DNA from: Neoaliturus tenellus
Taxonomy: Eukaryota; Arthropoda; Insecta; Hemiptera; Cicadellidae
DNA length: 64,000 nucleotides
Assembly (NCBI GenBank): GCA_030545055.2
Contig: CM061533.1
Span: 190,187,459-190,251,458, forward strand
Direction of reading: 5' to 3'
The notes beneath the pieces were generated by a model. It worked only from the letters and a program-made list of their open reading frames with translations, did not search any database and had not been told where the DNA came from. Shown in pieces: positions 11,247 through 23,356 of this stretch; position 1 is the first letter of the stretch; every line of letters begins with the position of its first letter. The translations under genes and the position numbers were made by a program.

Positions 11247-11904
11247 CAGTACACTCTCGTTCATCGGACTCGGCGACATCGGAACTCCGCTTCATCGGAA
11301 CTGAAAATCTGGATATTAATAGTTTTTTTTTCTTATGAAATAAATAATATTTCCGTTTTAGCGCCTTCAATTTTCATTCGTTCTATCCGCACAACAGTTA
11401 AGTATGACATTTTGCATCAAACGTCATCAGGCGTTTTCCATAATCTGTACCCATGGATGTGATTTACGAGGCCGTGGAGTATTCGCACAAAAATAGAAAG
11501 AGGAAGGGGGTAGGAAGTGAACATCCGGTTTGACCGCTTCTCAAACTGTCATTCAGTCTGTCTCGCGTCGCGACTGCAGTGACTGCACCTGTGTTACGTG
11601 GACGTCAGTTGACTGCTGAGTTGATGAGTGGAATATGAATATAGAATATGAGAATAAAGATTTTGGATCTTTATTTCCTGCGTTGTTTTTATTCCTATCT
11701 GTTCATTGTTCCCATGTTCAAAGGTCGAGTGCCTTATTTTTCATAAAACCTCTTGTGTTATCTTATAAACAAGAGTAAATACAATCACGATAGTTCACCA
11801 TACGGGCGGAAATGATGACTCACGACGGACTCCGCTTCATCGGAACTTTTTGACATCCGAACCGGCCGTCCGCCACATTAGTTCCGATGAACGAGAGTGT
11901 ACTG
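11247..11904 (+). mobile_element. TA-inserting (pogo-like) MITE, copy 1
   Basis: 658 bp. Inverted ends CAGTACACTCTCGTTCATCG and CGATGAACGAGAGTGTACTG lie between TA dinucleotides (11,245-11,246; 11,905-11,906). The inner ends repeat GGAACTCCGCTTCATCGGA. It disrupts the LINE reading frame, so it is younger than the LINE. It has no coding capacity. Confidence 0.85.
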
Positions 11905-14832
11905 TATCTACTTAAAAAAGGATAATTGTGGTGTAGATGACCCTAGAACTATAGCAAATATTTTTAATACTTATTTTGTAGTTTGTAAAGACTTTACCAC
12001 TGAAAATGTAGATGTTAGTTCTACTGATACTGAAAGCTACAGTAATGCATGTTTTAGTTTTAATTTTGTTGATGCAGGGGAGGTGGAAAAAGTTATTAGC
12101 TCTTTAAAAAACAAAAATTCAACAGGTCATGATGAAATCCCCATTAAAGTTGTAAAATATGTGAAAAAATACTTAAGTAAAATCTTAAGCCATCTAATAA
12201 ACTCATCTTTTGTTTCTGGATTGTTCCCTAGTATTTTAAAAATTTCAAAAATCATACCAATTCACAAAAAAAGATGACCTAGAAACTGTGTCAAACTATA
12301 GGCCCATTTCTCTTCTCCCGGTGATATTAAAAATTTATGAGAAAATAGTTAATAACCAACTTTTAAAATATTTAGAGGAATTCAAATTGTAAAACGATTA
12401 TCAGCATGGCTTCAGACCTGGAAAATCTGTGATCACTGCAGCAGTATCGTTTATTGAATCTCTAATTGAATCAGTAGACAAAGGAGAAATAACAACTGGA
12501 ATTTTCATGGACCTGTCAAAAGCATTTGACAGTGTCAACCACAATCAATTAATAAACAAACTTAAAATGTTAGGAATACAAAAAAACGCTATAAAATGGT
12601 TTCAATCATATCTTAATGGTCGTTGTCAATTTGTGGAAATTACCCATAAAACCCCAGATAATACAATTTTAAAGTTTTCTTCAGAAACAGAGCATATAAA
12701 ATGTGGTGTTCCTCAGGGGTCAATTCTGGGTCCTCTATTATTTTTGTGCTACATTAATGATGCAGGCAACTCACTATCAAGCTTGCCTCAAAATAATCTT
12801 TGTCTTTATGCTGATGACACAAACCTTAGGGTATCGGCTAAAACACTCCAAGAAGTTGAGATCTTAAGTTTTGTTGACCTAGAAAACATTGGCGATTTCT
12901 TGGAGCGGAATAAATTAACACTTAATGCCAAAAAGACCAACTACATAGTATCAAAACGCAACAAAACAAACAGATAATTGATCCAATTATAATGTACAAT
13001 GAACAACGAATAGAAAATAAAAATAGTGCACAGTTTCTAGGTCTAATGATAGACCAAAACTTAAGCTGGAATGCACATGTGGATAAATTATTATCAAAAT
13101 TAAGTTCAGGAATTTATTCACTCTCTAGAATGGCATTCTTTTGTAATAAAGAAACAATGAAAAATATATATTTTGCAAACATACATTCTCATTTAGCTTA
13201 TGGCTTATGCCTTTATGGTTCAACCACAAAATCAAATATGAATAGCATACTAAAATTACAAAAAAGGGCTGTAAGAATTATAGAAAAATTGAGATATTAC
13301 GAAACAGCAAAAGACAAATTTAAAGAATTAGGGATTTTAACAGTTTATGGACAATATATTTTAGACACATCCATAATTGCAAAAAAATATTTAGAAATCT
13401 CTGACTTTAAAAGCCACCCATACAAAACCAGACATAAAAAATTCATCACTTCAATGCAACATAAATTAACATTTTATGAAAAAAAACCCGACTTACATAG
13501 GACTAAAATTTTTAAAATATTTACCTAATGACATTAAAAATGAAGAAAAAATGTCTAAATTTAAAAGGAAACTAAAAACCTATCTGATAGAAAAAGCTCT
13601 CTATTCTCTGGAGGAATTCTTTTCCACCCCCAATAAAGAATAGACTACAAAATTATATTTTTCATTTATGTTTTGTGTATTCTTTGTTCAAAATGTAGAT
13701 ATATATGTAAAATCTAATGCTTTCATTTCTTAGGTTTAAGTTAAAGTTTAGTTGTACTGTAGTACAAATGACGCCATTTAATGTACATTAATATGTACTT
13801 AATAAATAAAGATAATTTGACTTTGACTTGACTATTATATATAACTGGCCTTATATTTTATCTGAAACTAGTCAAAAAAAAACAATACAACCATTTTAGT
13901 GGGCAAATTTGCAATGTTAATCAAAAACTAAAACTAAAAGATAAAAACTTTGACTATTGTATTTTTGTTGGAGTTGATGAAAGATGTGGGAGTATAGAAT
14001 AAAATCCAACCATTTAAAAAAATTTTAGAAACACAATCAAATTATGGATTAAGAAATGTTTTATTATTCCATGTCTAATTTTTTAAGAATTACTAGCTAT
14101 TATGTGTTACACAAATGCATTTTTTTACGATAATTATTTTTAACTTCAATTCAGTAAAATCGTAATTTTATATATTTAAAAAAAATAAGGACTGTTGTAG
14201 TATTTTTGAGTTCATTATTAAAAACAACATAATAATAACATTAATTCACCTATATAGGTTGGACATAGGTCGTAAAACTTTGACTAAAGTTTTATTCAAT
14301 TTTTGAAAATAAAAAAAGAGCTATAATTGGTTTATGTACAATTAGATCCAAACCCGAATATATTGTACTAGGGAACTGATAAGATCTTAAATCAGATAAG
14401 CGATCGCTGGCCGGACAGATGTCAAACAATAGGGCTCTTATCGGTAGATGTTCCGCATTACATCTATCGTCTCATATTACAATTGTATTGTTATCTTCCT
14501 AGAACCGGACGTCCTTTCCTTTGTGATTGATTTCTGTTCAACTTTTATTTTTTAGTTAGTAAAATGAAACCGATAAACCGAAAACCGACATGTGCTATCA
14601 ATTCTCGGTTATCGGTTTTTTCGTCAAAACCGATAAAACCGACAACCGACATCAACAACCGACCCATACCTACTAAATAAAATTAAAATCAAAGGAAATC
14701 TACCATACTTCATCTGTAGGATATACAAAATACTTAGCTAAGTTTTTTTTTTTTAATTTGCTGTAAAATAAGGTATGTTGTTTGTAGAGGTTAACATGAT
14801 ATCTGACCAGACCGGGACAGTTGTATACTGAC

Positions 14833-15026
14833 CTCCGCGGTCCAGCAGAATCTCACTGAGCCGGAAGTCCTCCAGCCGCATGTTCTCCAGCCCGAACGAA
14901 TTGATGGATTCGTTGATGAGATCTGCGACCGACGTCTGGTTGTTGACACGGATCGTGCAGAAGGGAACGGACACTTGCAGCTTACCGGGGTACACTCTCA
15001 CCTCACCACTATCGTTGTCCCTGTCT
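14833..15026 (-). CDS. DGKQ: DGK theta exon h: second RA/ubiquitin-like segment
   Basis: Encodes DRDNDSGEVRVYPGKLQVSV, then a stretch with TIRVNNQTSVADLINESI and FRLSEILLDRG (residues 310-374). The vertebrate counterpart lies in the region once called a PH domain overlapping an RA domain. The VRVYPG..LQV..PF.TI.V strand pattern supports a ubiquitin-like fold. The acceptor is CCATTGCAG and the donor GTCAGT. Confidence 0.94.
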
Positions 15027-15907
15027 CTGCAATGGTCATCACACACTTTCATGCAAATAACAAACTTTACAGAGCAGGAGTCACAACACCCTGAATCATA
15101 AATACACAAAAAATACAATTTATAATACAGAAAAATTTATAGAAACATCTGTCAAATATTTGTTTTTTATTTTGGAGAGGTGGAGGGGTTGCGGGGAGAG
15201 TCAGGCTTTAGATTTCATTACTCACTTAAGTTTGCACAGTGACCTTGGGTCACACAGCTTAGGTCGCCATCTGTAATTTTTTAATTTTTTCAACATTTTT
15301 AATATTGGTGATTCTGTTAAATAACAATTCCTGATCCTGCCTTATAAACTTTTTGAAGAAGAAAAATTTTGGAATCAATGAATAAAATGCTACTCACTTC
15401 ATGAAGTAAAGCATAAAGGATTTTCACTTCACAAATTCATTCTACGTCAATCCTTGAACGTTGTAGAGAAAATTTCCACAACAAAGATTTTACAAATTAT
15501 AAAACTTCACACAATATGAAAAATACACAAAATGTGTATTTTGTTTAAATTTAATATATTTACAGCAGTAAATTGTTTAGACGAACATTTACTGTTAATT
15601 AACTAACTATGATACTGTTATTAACAAACAGTAAATGAAACTGAACAATGAAAAATATCAAAGTAGCTATTACACTTCATCTTTGTCTTCTAAATTAAAA
15701 TATATAATATGTGATTTTTTAAAATAACATTGTAAACAGATTTACTTTCATAATGTTCCTGGTTGTTGCTAATATTTGAGGGAGTGACACAAAATGGTAT
15801 TGTACTTTTATACACTTCTCACTTAAGTTGAGTTTTTTTCAAAGTAAAAATAATTAAAATTTGTATATTATATCACAAATATATTGCTGTACAAATTAAA
15901 ATTAACT

Positions 15908-16225
15908 AAAGATCGCCTAATGGCAGAAATTCAACCAAAATTCAGTTGATCTGGACATAATAAGTTTACAAAAATTATAATTGAACCATCTTTCCATTGT
16001 AATTTATTATTACAACAGCTGTCAAATGATTCAATTGATTACCATTTTCACATAAGATTAACATTGAAACTTTGAAAAAATGTAGGGTGTAGCCCTAGGA
16101 ACCTATGTGAAACACAATGGTATTGTGCAGGACACAACCTTTCTAACGGTATGAGCGGATTTCTCCTAATATGCACACAAGCTGAGAAAAAAGGAGGAAA
16201 AGAAACATGCTATTAATATATAGAT
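15908..16225 (+). repeat. Interspersed repeat, inverted partner at 47.8 kb
   Basis: Shares GATCGCC..TGG..GAAATTC, the stretch ending TTCTAACGGTATGAGCGGAT and TTTCTCCTA..TGCACACAAGC with 47,811-48,147 in opposite orientation. The outer end ATCTATATATTAATA resembles TC-type Helitron starts (inference). Confidence 0.55.
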
Positions 16226-16869
16226 TAGGAAGCAACATTCATAACAACTAGTATACGTGTTGCTCAAAATCGATCAATTTCTTTTGATATAATACAAATG
16301 TTACTTTTATTTCTAAATCAATGACATCCGACCAATCCAATATTGTGAACATCTGTAAACACAAAAAAAACAGCACATATTTACAGCTGAACATTAACAG
16401 ATGTTTAAAATACTTTATTCAATCCCAATGTTATTTTAATAGGAAATTTTGTGATTTCAATGGTGGATAGCGCCTTTATTTTCAGCTCGATTCTCATCAG
16501 GTTTTGGCGTTAACAACTACAGACCAAGTCCAATCTAACGACACCAAAAACTTGAAAATTGGTTGAAATTGTAGGAGTTCTCTACACAAAATAACCCTTA
16601 GTGTATTAAATAAGTATAGATAAGATTCACAGCACAATTTGGACTTTAAGCGTTGGTATAAGTGTGGTACTTTTAATGGCTTCAGTTCTGCTAGTGCATT
16701 GAATCACTTTTCACACAGACATTTGATCCCAAAAAAAAGTTCTAATGAATATTGAAAATTGTTTCATAAGACTTAAATCAAGGTTTAAAAAATAAAAAAA
16801 AATTAAATAAAATATGTACAAAGTACAAGTAAACATGTTAACACCATTAAAACTTGAGAATTATGAGTA

Positions 16870-17515
16870 CAGTACACTCTCGTCCATCGGAACTAATGTG
16901 GCGGACGGCCGGTTCGGATGTCAAAAAATTCCGATGAAGCGGAGTCCGTCGTGAGTCATCATTTCCGCCCGTACGGTGAACTATCGTGACTGTATTCACT
17001 CTTGTTTTTTAAGATAACACAAGAGGTTTTATGAAAATAAAGCACTCAAACTTTGAACATGGTAACAATGAACCGATAGGAATAAAAACAACGCAGGAAA
17101 TAAAGATCCAAAATCTTTATTCTCATATTCCATATCCATATTCCACTCATCAACTCAGCAGTCAACTGACTTACACGTAACACAGGTGCAGTCGCGACGC
17201 GAGACAGACTGAAAGACAGTTTGGGAAGCGGTCGAACCGGATGTTCACTTCCTACCCCTTCCTCTTTCTATTTTTGTGCGAATACTCCACGGCCTCGTAA
17301 ATCACATCGATGCGTACAGATTATGGAAAACGCCTGATGACGTTTGATGCAAAATGTGGTACTTCACTGTTGTGCGGATAGAACTAATGAAAATTGAAGG
17401 CGCTAAAACGGAAAAATTATTTATTTCGCAAGAAAAAAAAAAGTAATATCCAGATTTTCAGTTTCGATGAAGCGGAGTTCCGATGTCGCCGAGTCTGATG
17501 AACGAGAGTGTACTG
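16870..17515 (-). mobile_element. TA-inserting (pogo-like) MITE, copy 2
   Basis: 646 bp, inverted relative to the copy at 11,247. Same terminal repeats (CAGTACACTCTCGTCCATCG) and same internal blocks (ACATCCGGTTYGACCGCTTC region, GACGTCA..TTGACTGCTGAG), with TA on both flanks. Closely similar to copy 1, implying recent spread. Confidence 0.85.
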
Positions 17516-18533
17516 TATTAGCAAAATCACATTCACTAAGAAGTTTTTTTTGAAAATATACAGAGGTGGATGTGGCATTTAAAATGGAAAATACAATTCT
17601 GAAACATACTTTTATTATATTAAATAATTTTTTCATAGTGGACAATCAATTATGATATTCTTAAAACAGTTCCAAAAAATCAAATAACGTTTGGTGAATA
17701 TTTAGTTTTCTTCTAGAGATTTTTCTTCTAAAGGATTTCTTCTATTGGGGGAGTCTTCAATGGGTGTTCTTGTCGATATGTCAGGCGTGTGCTCTGAGAA
17801 CTATGACCACGAGATGCTAATCACTCGTGGTACACAGTTCCCAGGGCACACACACTGGCTTATTCATTCCCTCTTCTATTTTAAAATTACCTTTCTTCCA
17901 AATATTTTATTATAATCTGTCTTCTAGTCTAAGATGTCCCGGTTCAAGGATTTTCTTCTAATTGTCATTTTAATTTATGTCTACCACTCTAATATGGCCC
18001 AGTTGAAGAATATTCTTTAAGTATTCTACAGTGGTTTTTCGCATGAATTGTAATTTTATAACTTTAGTTTATTTTTAGTCTCATCTGTAAATGAAATACT
18101 AAATGAATTAACCTTTTAGATATATTTTTAATTATTTTATTTACCCTACATGTAACTAGGCCTAGTCTATGACATCAACTATACAAGCTGTACAAACAGT
18201 CTACAAATTAACTGGAATATCGGTTACACTGAATCACTAAGTTTTGTGCTGTCTACTTGGCCAACTCTTTTATACAGTAAGTTAGTTGTGTTCTCTTATA
18301 ACTCAATTCACAAATTTAAAGCAGTTAATATGCAAGCACAAACATAATAATGTGAACAATACAAAAGGCTGGAATTAATTGTTGGAAAACGGAAATGTAT
18401 TATACATTTCTAACTTGTTGAAATTAAAATTCAGGATTTTCAATTTAAAAAACGCTAGGCATTAAAACAAAATAATAAAAAAAAGTGTAATAAAGTTTTG
18501 GATTAGACCTCCTTCATTGGTGGTGACGACAAC

Positions 18534-18751
18534 TAAAGGGGTCTACACACCATCGTACATGCTCGACCCGACGTCAGACCCAACGTCAGGCCCGATGTCG
18601 GATCCGACATTGGACCTTACAAATTGGATTAAACCAATGCCGGTCCCGACAGACCACCCGATCGAGCATCCAACAGACTGTCCAACATGTTGGATGAGCC
18701 GTCGAGTCCGACGTCGGGTCGAGCATTTTCAATAATGTGTGGACCACTTTA
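18534..18751. mobile_element. Foldback MITE (218 bp)
   Basis: Ends TAAAGGGGTCTACACAC and GTGTGGACCACTTTA are inverted. Inner ATGCTCGACCCGACGTC is mirrored by GACGTCGGGTCGAGCAT, so it can fold along most of its length. Flanks GACAACT and GTCAACT hint at a hAT-size duplication. The open frame across it (18,517-18,735) is a by-product. Confidence 0.7.
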
Positions 18752-18890
18752 GTCAACTGAGAGAAATATAAGTTCCTTCAAACAAAACATATGTTAATGG
18801 CTAGTGATTCATTCCCTTTTTGTTAGTTATATTATGTTGTACATCATAAAAAATTACATTTTTGGGTAGGTAGTGATGATCTCCACTTAC

Positions 18891-19008
18891 TTGAACCTAA
18901 GGAATACGGCCGGCCTCTTGCCCTCTCTTCTGTGCAGGTTCATCACAGGACACGGATCCTGCAGGACTGATTCATCCGGGGAATATAAATCTGTTAAATA
19001 AAAATTTT
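18891..19008 (-). CDS. DGKQ: DGK theta exon g: Ras-associating domain, second half
   Basis: Encodes NFYLTDLYSPDESVLQDPCP, then VMNLHRREGKRPAVFLRF (residues 271-309). FYLTDLY..DE..L.D..PV is the classical second half of an RA domain. The acceptor is TCTGTTGCAG and the donor GTAAGT with exit phase 2. The Lys codon split over the intron joins cleanly to exon h. Confidence 0.95.
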
Positions 19009-19167
19009 CTGCAACAGAACAAAAGACAATGATTACATTTGATGTACCTCGGAGGAAAACTGCTCCCAATAAACAAATATTCCCTGATTATTTTTCACAC
19101 AGATCATTAAGCTATATTATAGTGTTTAGGAAAACATGACAGTTCTCAATTAGATATTTTCCAATTA

Positions 19168-19600
19168 TAGTAGAGTCCCACTACCTATTCCAAAAATGCG
19201 CCTAATCCAAGCACATTTTGTATAAAAGGGTGCTAATTTTCTTCTTTACTTAAAAACAAGGTGAATCTTGATTGTCTATATTACATGGAGTTAACGGTTT
19301 TTAGAAGTGATTTCTTCACTATTGTGACTGTTGTTGACAAATGCCATTACTCTGCTCCATCGCTATTTTCTGTCATTTAACACAATCCCATCAACACGAT
19401 GAGGCCAACTCTTTCAATTGTCATTAAGTTCCAGTAAACCAAATACCCTGATCAGGGTAATTAAATACCCTGTTTGAGTAAACAAAGTGACTAAACAAGT
19501 CAATATATTGCATTATCTAGCTACTAATTACGTTTATTCCAAAAATTCATTAAAACAAACAGAGTTGCCCCGATTTGTTTGGATTAGCGGGACTCTACGG
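19168..19600. mobile_element. TA-inserting pogo-like MITE (433 bp)
   Basis: Left TAGTAGAGTCCCACTACC..TAATCCAA and right TTGGATTAGCGGGACTCTAC ends are inverted and flanked by TA. The CAGTAGAGTCCCGCTAATCC-type TIR is typical of Tigger/pogo elements. It has no coding capacity. Confidence 0.75.
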
Positions 19601-20016
19601 TACATTGTTTTTTACTAAATGTTGTTAAGTCAATTTCCTACTATAAAGTTTACTTGAAAGAAAACAATTGAAATTCATAACATCTTCCTAGACAGATTTA
19701 AATTTACTTCTTCCTTTGTCAGAGAACATCCATTAGGCATTAAGTGAAACTTTATACAGTAGGTAGATGAAGATCATTGGTACAGATCATTGTCTATCAT
19801 TCATGTCTGATTTGATGCTATCCTTACTGAACTAAAAGTAATCCAAAGCTTAGACTGTTGGGAATGCCATATGATTTATGTAATAACATTATTTCACTGA
19901 GACTTTCGAGTCTACCAAAGGTTCAAGACAGAAAATAGCAGAACCTAAAAATCGAATTACAAAAATTGTTCTTGTATTAGTTTGATTAAAGATTTTCAGC
20001 AGCAATTGTAACTTAC

Positions 20017-20151
20017 GAGGGTCTTTGGTGATGTGGAAAGCTCTGAGGGCCGTGAGGAGGATGTGGTCCGTGCTGGCGAGGCGGGAGACAGTGACGACGC
20101 GGAATATCCTGCGGCGCAGCGAGTTGTTGCCATCGTAAACCTTGATCATCT
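20017..20151 (-). CDS. DGKQ: DGK theta exon f: Ras-associating domain, first half
   Basis: Encodes EMIKVYDGNNSLRRRIFRVV, then TVSRLASTDHILLTALRAFH and ITKDPR-type residues (226-270). The opening IKVYDGNN..R matches the first beta strand and turn of theta-kinase RA domains (ubiquitin fold). The acceptor is GTGTGCCGCAG and the donor GTAAGT; phase 1 at both ends. Confidence 0.94.
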
Positions 20152-20279
20152 CTGCGGCACACGCGCATCAGTCAACAACGGTTGAGTAATGAACATTGGA
20201 TAGCTTAATTGTTATTTCAAGTAGACGGATTACAGTTTAACAAATCTAAATTTAAAAGGTACAGATAACATGTTATATC

Positions 20280-20660
20280 CAGTGGCGGCTCGCCCATAAG
20301 GACTCCCGGACGCCGCCCCTCCTAAAGAATTGATTAAAAATCAAAATAAATAAACTAACAAAAATATTATTATGAGAATATTTAACAGAATGACAATTGT
20401 AACAAAAGTAACGAAAACAATAAAAATACAAAATTACCAAACTAATAAATAGGCTAATATTAACAGCAAAAGAGGTTGTTAATCAAAAACTTGCTGTTAT
20501 TTCTTGTTCAGGAAAGAATCCCTTTCACGGGACTGATTAATAATCAGGACAAATTTACACATGCACAAATAACGGTCACGATACAAACCATTTAGACTTG
20601 ACTATGGTTCTAATGACCTATGTATTGACTATGTATCTAATGACCCCAAAATTAAAATGT
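20280..20660 (+). repeat. Possible hAT end and diverged repeat
   Basis: CAGTGGCGGCTCGCCCATAA at 20,280 resembles hAT termini. No inverted partner was identified, so the boundary is uncertain. Confidence 0.3.
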
Positions 20661-20735
20661 AGCATGTTCCTGGGTATAGGTCTTACCATGGCTACTACCA
20701 TAATAGTGTATTCCCTATAAGAAAATTCGCTAAAA
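20655..20735 (+). repeat. Copy of TACCATGGCTACTACC repeat module
   Basis: Contains GGTCTTACCATGGCTACTAC and TATTCCCTATAAGAAAATTC GC, the module seen next to AT microsatellites at 47.1, 50.2, 51.3, 51.7 and 60.6 kb. Confidence 0.6.
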
Positions 20736-21243
20736 AACGAAATATGAGCATCGATTGTCTTAAAATCAGCTTCCTTGAGCCCAAGAGTAAAAATAATCTG
20801 ATTTACCTCACAGTTCTACCAAGACATTCTCCGTTTACAATTTTACAATAAACAAGTTTGAATTTACAATAATTGCAATGCACAGCATAAGTCTTCAGAA
20901 TATGCCTTATATTTTTCCCACTTAGCTGGTTAAAGCCAATTTTGGTTAGAAATTGACTATTTTAAAAGAACAGTCAGTTAAAAAGTATTCGTTTGGAAAC
21001 AGTTATTAAATTTTATACTTTGATAACTAAATTTTCTAAATAATTTAGATGATTCAATCAAGACGATATATTTATTTAATTATTTGGCATTGTGAAATAA
21101 AAAGCATCAGTTGCAAAAGTAAAATAATATTCTTAAAATAGAATATATTTTTGAATTAACCTATGCTACTAAGTTAAATGTGATGGACATACCATCACTT
21201 ATTGTATTGACACCAAATTATTTGTGTTTGTAACGTAGATTAC

Positions 21244-21357
21244 CTTCATCACGGTCCCCCTCCTTGTCCTTCCGCTCCTTGCCGTGAGAGGTGATGGTCT
21301 CGTCGTTATCCTTGTACCTTGTGTCTCCGCTGCTGAACTCTTCAGATATACTCCGAG
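21244..21357 (-). CDS. DGKQ: DGK theta exon e: charged linker before RA domain
   Basis: Encodes residues 188-225, reading RSISEEFSSGDTRYKDNDE then a K/E/D-rich stretch ending DRDE. It is low-complexity, polar and probably disordered, with Ser residues in acidic context that could be phosphorylated (inference). The acceptor is GGTGTTATAG and the donor GTAATC, a weaker donor than its neighbours. Entry phase 1 fits both exon d and the alternative first exon candidate at 26,652-26,739. Confidence 0.85.
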
Positions 21358-23356
21358 CTATAACACCGAGTGCGTAAATCATAGAATTATAAAAGTGAAA
21401 AACAGTAAAATAAGTTACCACAACTTTGTGAAAGGAAAATTCACATCAAATGACATTCATACCCTCCAGTCAAATATTGGCAAAATTTAATAGTGGAGAA
21501 ACTTCAGAAATAGACATTGCTGTGGTGAAAGTTGTGTCGATTACCTACTCGAAACTCAGCACAAGGAATGCAAAAATTATTTGGCATTTTAGGTCCACAT
21601 GTGTTTGTATTTTTATCACAAGTGTATTGTATTGAAACTTTGACGTGACCAATGATTATCCAAGTGACGAGCAAAAGATTTAAGTTTTGTGCTTAGACGT
21701 TAAGATGAAGATCGTGACTTTGTGCTGTAGAAACATTCAGAGCACTAGAATCATTTGAATCAGAGGCAGGTAGCAGGTACCATCCACTTTCAACCAGTTA
21801 AAGCTAAATGAAAAAAATATATACAAGAACAAAAGTTATTAGAAATATAGTCAAATTAAAACATTTCTCTATGAATGAAAATATTTTTTGGTAAAGGTAA
21901 TTTTAAACAAGTCTATGAATATTGTTATCTACGTAAACATAAAAATTAGTCATAAACAATGTCTATTGTTTCTATTATCCATAATAATTTCTATAACAAT
22001 ATTAAGTATTGTACAACAACATAAAAGGTATTTAAATATGTCAAAAGTCCTATATAAATAAAGACTTATCATTCACGGTCTATGGTTTGTAACAGACTAC
22101 TAAACTGATAATGATTCAGGTCGAATCACACCCTGATAATCTGGGGTTCAGCCTAAAAGGCTATAGTTTTGACCAAACCCTTGTATAATTTGAATGGTGT
22201 CAAAATCAAAACAATTCATACCAACATATAACATCCATGGCCGACTGGGACTGTCATTCTGTGTAAGTTCATCTAAAGTAAATTTTACATGTTAGTGTGT
22301 ACTGTTATGATTCTGACAACTTTTAAATTACAAAGGAGTAAAACTTTGGTTTGAAAATGGCATTCTAATGTTATAAACTCAGATCACTAGGATTTCATTC
22401 AAACTGATCTGTTGACGGTTCAAAATTAGTAATTTCTCACAATTAAGAACTATGCTGATTTTAAGTTAATTTTGTGAAAAACTTAATATGCACTTTACCC
22501 AAAATAAAGTTATTTGTATTATTTTTGTAATCTGTCACCGTAAGGTATTTTTTGCTGATAATTTTTTTAAGTAAACCACTAACGTTTCTGATATATGTAA
22601 AACTGTTATTAGACCTAAACCTGTTTGTAATTGTAACGATATTTTGCAGAAACTTAATTTAACTAAACATTAACAATTTTTTTATAAAATAATGTTCTTA
22701 CCGTGCCAATATAAAAACAAGAAGAATATGGGTGTCGGGTGTGGCAGCATTCAGGCAAAGGAGGCATCACACAAGAAGACTGGCAAAAACAATGCAAACT
22801 CAATAACATGCTACAGAAAGCAACAAAAGCAGAAAAAATAAATTAAACAAAAAAAATAAGACATCAAGTGAAATTGACAAAAATCTCAAATATTTGGTAT
22901 TATTAAAGCTTAGTTAGTAATGTGGTACTAAAAACAAGTAAAAATTAGTAAAATGTATTTTAAATCTCTATTTAAATTTTTTATTTTATTTAATTATTTG
23001 GTTTGATGTTGAAAATATCAAGTCCAGATACTGCAAAAATCTAAAACTTATTATATGTGTTTAAGGCAAATGTTTTGGTAAACTTCCTATAGAACTTCAT
23101 CTTGTCTGTACTAATTTGAAGAATTTATTAATTAAATTTTATCTGTTATCAGTCGTTAACTTAAACAAAGTGTAAAAATTAAAATCATGTAACATTTCTA
23201 TTGTTGATAAAACTTATCTAATGGTCATACTTTGCAACATTTTCAATAAATTTAAACAGTGATTAATATCAAGTAAACCAGGAAATCTATAGTAAACATT
23301 ATGAAGCTAAACATAGTTTTTAGAATTACCTTAAGTGATAAACAATATTAACTAAC
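21358..23356. other. Intron 4 distal part, nothing recognised
   Basis: AT-rich intron sequence right of exon e. Short open frames here have no recognisable domains or splice context. Confidence 0.5.

Larger units (their letters stand above)
10345..13640 (+). pseudogene. LINE reverse transcriptase remnant
   Basis: Colinear pieces: a pre-RT region (QNWISDDLKYEKRELMKLGL), then YRPISLLP and FRPGKS after a frameshift near 12,275. Next come MDLSKAFDSVNHNQLINKL, CGVPQGSILGPLLFL and the YADDT active site near 12,812, then FLGLMIDQNLSWNAHVDKLL and LQKRAVRIIEK. Lesions are frameshifts near 12,275, 12,965 and 13,505, an in-frame stop near 12,388, and two insertions. Confidence 0.85.
10345..13829 (+). 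mobile_element. 5'-truncated non-LTR retrotransposon (LINE)
   Basis: A reverse-transcriptase LINE inside the hAT element. Its 3' end is TAATAAATAAAGATAATTTG followed by ACTTTGACTTGAC. Its own coding region is split by two later insertions, at 10,422-10,877 and 11,247-11,904. The RT motifs suit the CR1/Jockey-like group (family assignment inferred). Confidence 0.8.
10242..14672. mobile_element. hAT element interrupted by a LINE
   Basis: The left end TAGTGATGGGTCGGTTG and inverted right end CAACCGACCCATACCTA are flanked by identical octamers CTAAATAA (10,234-10,241 and 14,673-14,680). That is a perfect 8-bp duplication. The right arm (about 13,840-14,672) is rich in CCGATAAAACCGACA-like subterminal repeats. 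No transposase trace was seen, so it was probably already non-autonomous. It lies in DGK intron 8. Confidence 0.8.

Noticed and set aside
18517..18735. Open frame rich in DPTSDPTSGPMSDPT
   Set aside because: By-product of palindromic CCGACGTCGGACC repeats of a foldback MITE.
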